A stretch of DNA of 64,000 nucleotides from Allopusillimonas ginsengisoli. Its GTDB lineage: Bacteria; Pseudomonadota; Gammaproteobacteria; Burkholderiales; Burkholderiaceae_B. The stretch is taken from assembly GCF_004153455.1 (NCBI RefSeq), contig NZ_SDQE01000012.1, forward strand, positions 90,806-154,805. Reading direction: 5' to 3'. This document shows positions 61,940-64,000 of the stretch, one piece after another. How positions within the stretch are numbered: position 1 is the stretch's first letter; the number at the start of each line of letters is the position of its first letter. The translations under genes were made by a program, and so were the position numbers. The notes under the pieces are model-generated. The model ran no database searches. It saw nothing but the letters and a program-made list of their open reading frames with translations, and was not told the DNA's origin.

Positions 61940-62694
61940 GCCCTGGCGCGAAGGCGTGACCGTTCCCTCGAGATGCATCTGTTTGGGTTGAAGGGGTTGA
62001 ATAGAAGCTTAATTTTCCTGACCTCCCGCCCGTATGGAATCAATGTCCATCCTGAAGGGTGAAGTGTGGCCACATCCGGCTTTACAGTTGGGAGGGGTAA
62101 TGGATTGACTTCATTCAGATCGAACGCAGCCGAGTCGAAAGGGCCGGCGTGCCACTGAGTCATATTTTCATGCTCGGGATGTGAGGGATCGGCCATGATC
62201 TGAAGAAAGTCTTCATAGCCGGGGATGCCGCCGACATCTTCAGGCGGGCAGGCGTTTGCTCCATCCAAACACCAGGGCGAATTGAGCGGCCCTTCGAATC
62301 GAGTTCGTTCCAGCAGCGTGACGTGATGCCACCAGGCATCACCGTAATCGTAGATATAGTCGAAGGTACGCGCACCACCCAATGCTTTTTCCAAGCGAAC
62401 CCGCTGCTCGTTTTTCAAGTCGGGCTCTGGGTAATCGGGGTCGGGTTCACCGTAGTGCGTGTCGTTGATGATGAACTCATGCAAATGCCCGCCCTGCCAC
62501 CTCATAGCCCAGAGCAACGTCACGTGCAGTTTACGCAAGGTGATGTTGGCAGGAACCAGAATGGTTCGATAGATCAGCGGGGCGCTGTCACGCAGCTCAA
62601 TGCGCAGGACCAGAGCCTCACCACTTAAGGGCGTGACCTTACGGGAGGTTACGCGGCGCGATCCAGAGCGGTGCAGTGTGGGGTTAGATTCCAT
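61756..62694 (-). CDS. Plasmid pRiA4b ORF-3-like protein associated with the IS66 element
   Basis: Open frame of 312 codons. Residues about 25-205 carry the pRiA4b ORF-3 family pattern (IYRTILVPANITLRKLHVTLLWAM, GGHLHEF, YDYGDAWWHHVTLLE, PPEDVGGIPGYEDFL, FDSAAFDLNEVN). The family normally ends soon after this. The last ~60 codons run antisense through the ALDH 3' end, so the true 3' end was probably lost and the frame now reads host DNA. The start overlaps the tnpC end by 46 nt. Function unknown; such genes are common passengers near IS66-type transposases. Confidence 0.65.
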   Translation of the reverse strand: MESNPTLHRSGSRRVTSRKVTPLSGEALVLRIELRDSAPLIYRTILVPANITLRKLHVTLLWAMRWQGGHLHEFIINDTHYGEPDPDYPEPDLKNEQRVRLEKALGGARTFDYIYDYGDAWWHHVTLLERTRFEGPLNSPWCLDGANACPPEDVGGIPGYEDFLQIMADPSHPEHENMTQWHAGPFDSAAFDLNEVNPLPLPTVKPDVATLHPSGWTLIPYGREVRKIKLLFNPFNPNRCISRERSRLRARAQTFMQIYFVSRYSSIPYLEPSRPSPECLMPPKGPTSFEIAAVLTPTIPYSSASDILHIRA

Positions 62695-63453
62695 GGCAAC
62701 AAGTCGTCGATTTGGTTCACGGGGTGCTCGGCAATGCGGGCCAGCACCTCACGCAAGTAAGCCATGGACTCGATCCCGTTCAGTGCCGCGCTACCGAGCA
62801 GGCTATAAATGGACGCAGCACTGTGGCCACCCGCATCGGATCCAGCAAACAAGAAATTCTTGCGTCCAAGGGCCAATGGACGCAGCAATTGGCTGCTGCC
62901 AGCCACCCAGTCGGCCAAGGTAGAACGCGGCAGCGTCACCCCGTGACGGGCATAGATAGCGCTTTGACGATACAGCGGTTGATGATCGCAATATTTGGCC
63001 ACGAGCACCTGCGCCAGCAAGCCCGGACCGGCTAAGCCGCGGGCAATCGGCCGAGGTGGCGCGCTGGCTTACACAATGGTGTCGCATCGCCCGCAGGCCA
63101 GCTTGGGCCGCACAGTGCGAATGACCTTGAAGCTGGCCGGGATAAATTCGAGTGTTTCGCTGACGTCTTCGCCCAAGAACTTGAGCACACTGCCACAGGC
63201 AGGACAATCACACGAGTCATTGGCGGCAAGCACATGCTCTTCGCGAGGCAGGAACTCGGGCAGACTCTGGCGCTGAGCAGGCCGCGCGCGCTTCTTGGGA
63301 GCGGGCTTGCGGGGCTCGCTCGGTGTTATGGGCTTGTGAAGTAGCAGTGACCGCCTCGCCAAGCAGCAGCGGCAACTGATCCAACAGATCGCCGGCTCGC
63401 TCGCTGCTGCGCCCGAAGCGTTCGCGCCGGGCCTTGGCCAACTGCAACCGCAA
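62649..63453 (-). pseudogene. tnpC of IS66, frameshifted, with stop and core deletion
   Basis: The N-terminal part (LRLQLAKARRERFGRSSERA) is out of frame with the rest, the shift lying about 63300-63345. The next part (LPEFLPREEHVL, CDCPACG, zinc Cys motifs, CGRCDTIV) ends at TAA 63069-63071 where the family has Gln, and the same frame continues ASAPPRPIARGLAGPG. At about 62876 LLRPL joins directly to ALGRKNFLFAGSDAGG. By comparison with a typical TnpC this lacks roughly 200 residues, including the DDE active site. It ends HPVNQIDDLLPWN. Confidence 0.85.
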
Positions 63454-63457
63454 GTAG

Positions 63458-63655
63458 GGGCCTGCGCCAATCAATACCCTCAAGCAGCATCGACAGCTGC
63501 GCCGGCGTCAAACACACTGAGCCTGATTCGGTGTGAGGCCAGACGAAATGGCCTTGCTCCAATCGCTTGGCCAATAAGCACATGCCATCGCCGCTCCACC
63601 ACAGCACCTTGATGCGATCCCCTTTGCGACCCCGAAATACAAACACGTGACCGAT
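63458..63655 (-). pseudogene. tnpB of IS66, N- and C-terminally truncated
   Basis: Reads GHVFVFRGRKGDRIKVLWW, LLAKRLEQGHFVWP and LTPAQLSMLLEGIDWRRP, the conserved middle and end of the ~115-aa TnpB. The first ~40 residues are missing where tnpA joins, and the tail joins directly to the tnpC part. Confidence 0.85.
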
Positions 63656-63803
63656 TGGCATTGAGCCCATGGGCCATGGCAACCCGGGCTATGGACGCGC
63701 CACTGACCATGGATTCTTGTACCACTTGCCGTTTGAAATCGACGGTGTACCGGCACCGGCAGTTGGTTAGGACTGGCGCAAGAGAAGTAGAGAATTCGCT
63801 CAT
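63654..63803 (-). pseudogene. tnpA of IS66, C-terminally truncated
   Basis: ATG at 63803; reads CRYTVDFKRQVVQESMVSGASIARVAMAHGLNAN, split here only in wording, the conserved HTH start of IS66 TnpA. After Asn-Ala-Asn the sequence enters tnpB in another frame, so the C-terminal part is deleted. Confidence 0.8.
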
Positions 63804-64000
63804 TAACACAAATGCCCATTTACCAAAACGAATGGACACTTATCTTGGTGAGATTTGCGTGAGAACGCTAGACGGTAGTGGTGTCAAACGCATTTGGAAT
63901 TTGAGCCACTTCGCGCAGGATTGCGCAAAGTAAATTTGAACCAGTGATTATTTAGCTATGGACGGGAAGTGTCCGGCCTTGCGTTGTTGTTTGAGCCGGT

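Larger units (their letters stand above)
62649..63803 (-). mobile_element. Decayed IS66-family element
   Basis: Minus-strand remains in the order tnpA, tnpB, tnpC, each with internal or terminal deletions, followed by the pRiA4b-type gene. It cannot encode transposition: the TnpC catalytic core is gone. I could not locate the terminal inverted repeats. 63804-64000 shows nothing recognisable. Confidence 0.85.

Overview
The window looks like a chromosomal segment of a betaproteobacterium of the Alcaligenaceae (Alcaligenes / Achromobacter / Bordetella / Pusillimonas neighbourhood). The grounds are the Bug-type (TctC) solute receptors, a DUF3717-like small gene, a PhaM-like granule protein, and an aromatic amine dehydrogenase cluster arranged as I recall it from Alcaligenes faecalis. 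The assignment is inferred from gene content; no 16S rRNA or other taxonomic marker is present.

Layout. (A) 1-9.1 kb, plus strand: a tightly coupled catabolic operon with reductase tail, Rieske dioxygenase alpha and beta, acyl-CoA ligase, thiolase-fold protein, DUF35-SDR fusion, cyclase, SDR and periplasmic binding protein. (B) 9.1-16.2 kb, minus strand: aau cluster (ALDH, outer-membrane protein, aauB-E-D-A, cytochrome c, FeaR-like AraC regulator) for periplasmic oxidation of aromatic amines. (C) 16.3-33.1 kb: housekeeping block with clsB-like, hydrolase, EEP nuclease, aspS, FmdB-type, antiporter, ubiA, aminotransferase, phaM, glmU, MFS, glycosyltransferase, Lrp and glmS. (D) 33.2-45.6 kb: accessory block with ALDH, SDR, cupin, NTF2-like protein, Bug receptor, CitE-like lyase, class III CoA-transferase, MaoC, Cat1-type CoA-transferase, IclR and acyl-CoA dehydrogenase. 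Its core resembles C5-dicarboxylate (itaconate/citramalyl-CoA) degradation. (E) 45.9-47.0 kb: a scrapyard of a broken OppB-type permease, an IS66 tail and a Bug fragment. (F) 47.1-61.9 kb: a second accessory catabolic block with Bug, ALDH, GMC oxidoreductase, metallo-beta-lactamase hydrolase, TauABC/SsuABC-like transporter, GntR, carboxymuconolactone decarboxylase-like protein, two amidohydrolase-fold paralogues, Bug, SCP2-alpha/beta-hydrolase fusion and ALDH. (G) 61.8-63.8 kb: a heavily decayed IS66 element with a pRiA4b ORF-3-type gene.

The most interesting material is enzymes whose folds are intact but whose standard catalytic residues are gone. In region A, a thiolase-fold protein lacks the usual Cys and His. 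It is translationally coupled to a zinc-ribbon protein fused to an SDR domain whose YxxxK pair is replaced by Trp and Gln. In region F, two tandem amidohydrolase-fold proteins have both lost the HxH motif and the C-terminal metal-binding Asp. In region D, a Cat1-type CoA-transferase has Gly where the family nucleophile Glu normally sits.

Regions D and F each carry recurring operator-like inverted repeats. TTCA-N6-TGAA occurs at three promoters around the IclR gene. TTGTANNRCAA-type sites occur at three promoters around the GntR gene, one of them inside the spacer of a near-consensus sigma70 promoter. Each block therefore looks like one local regulon. I saw no tRNA, rRNA or CRISPR array.
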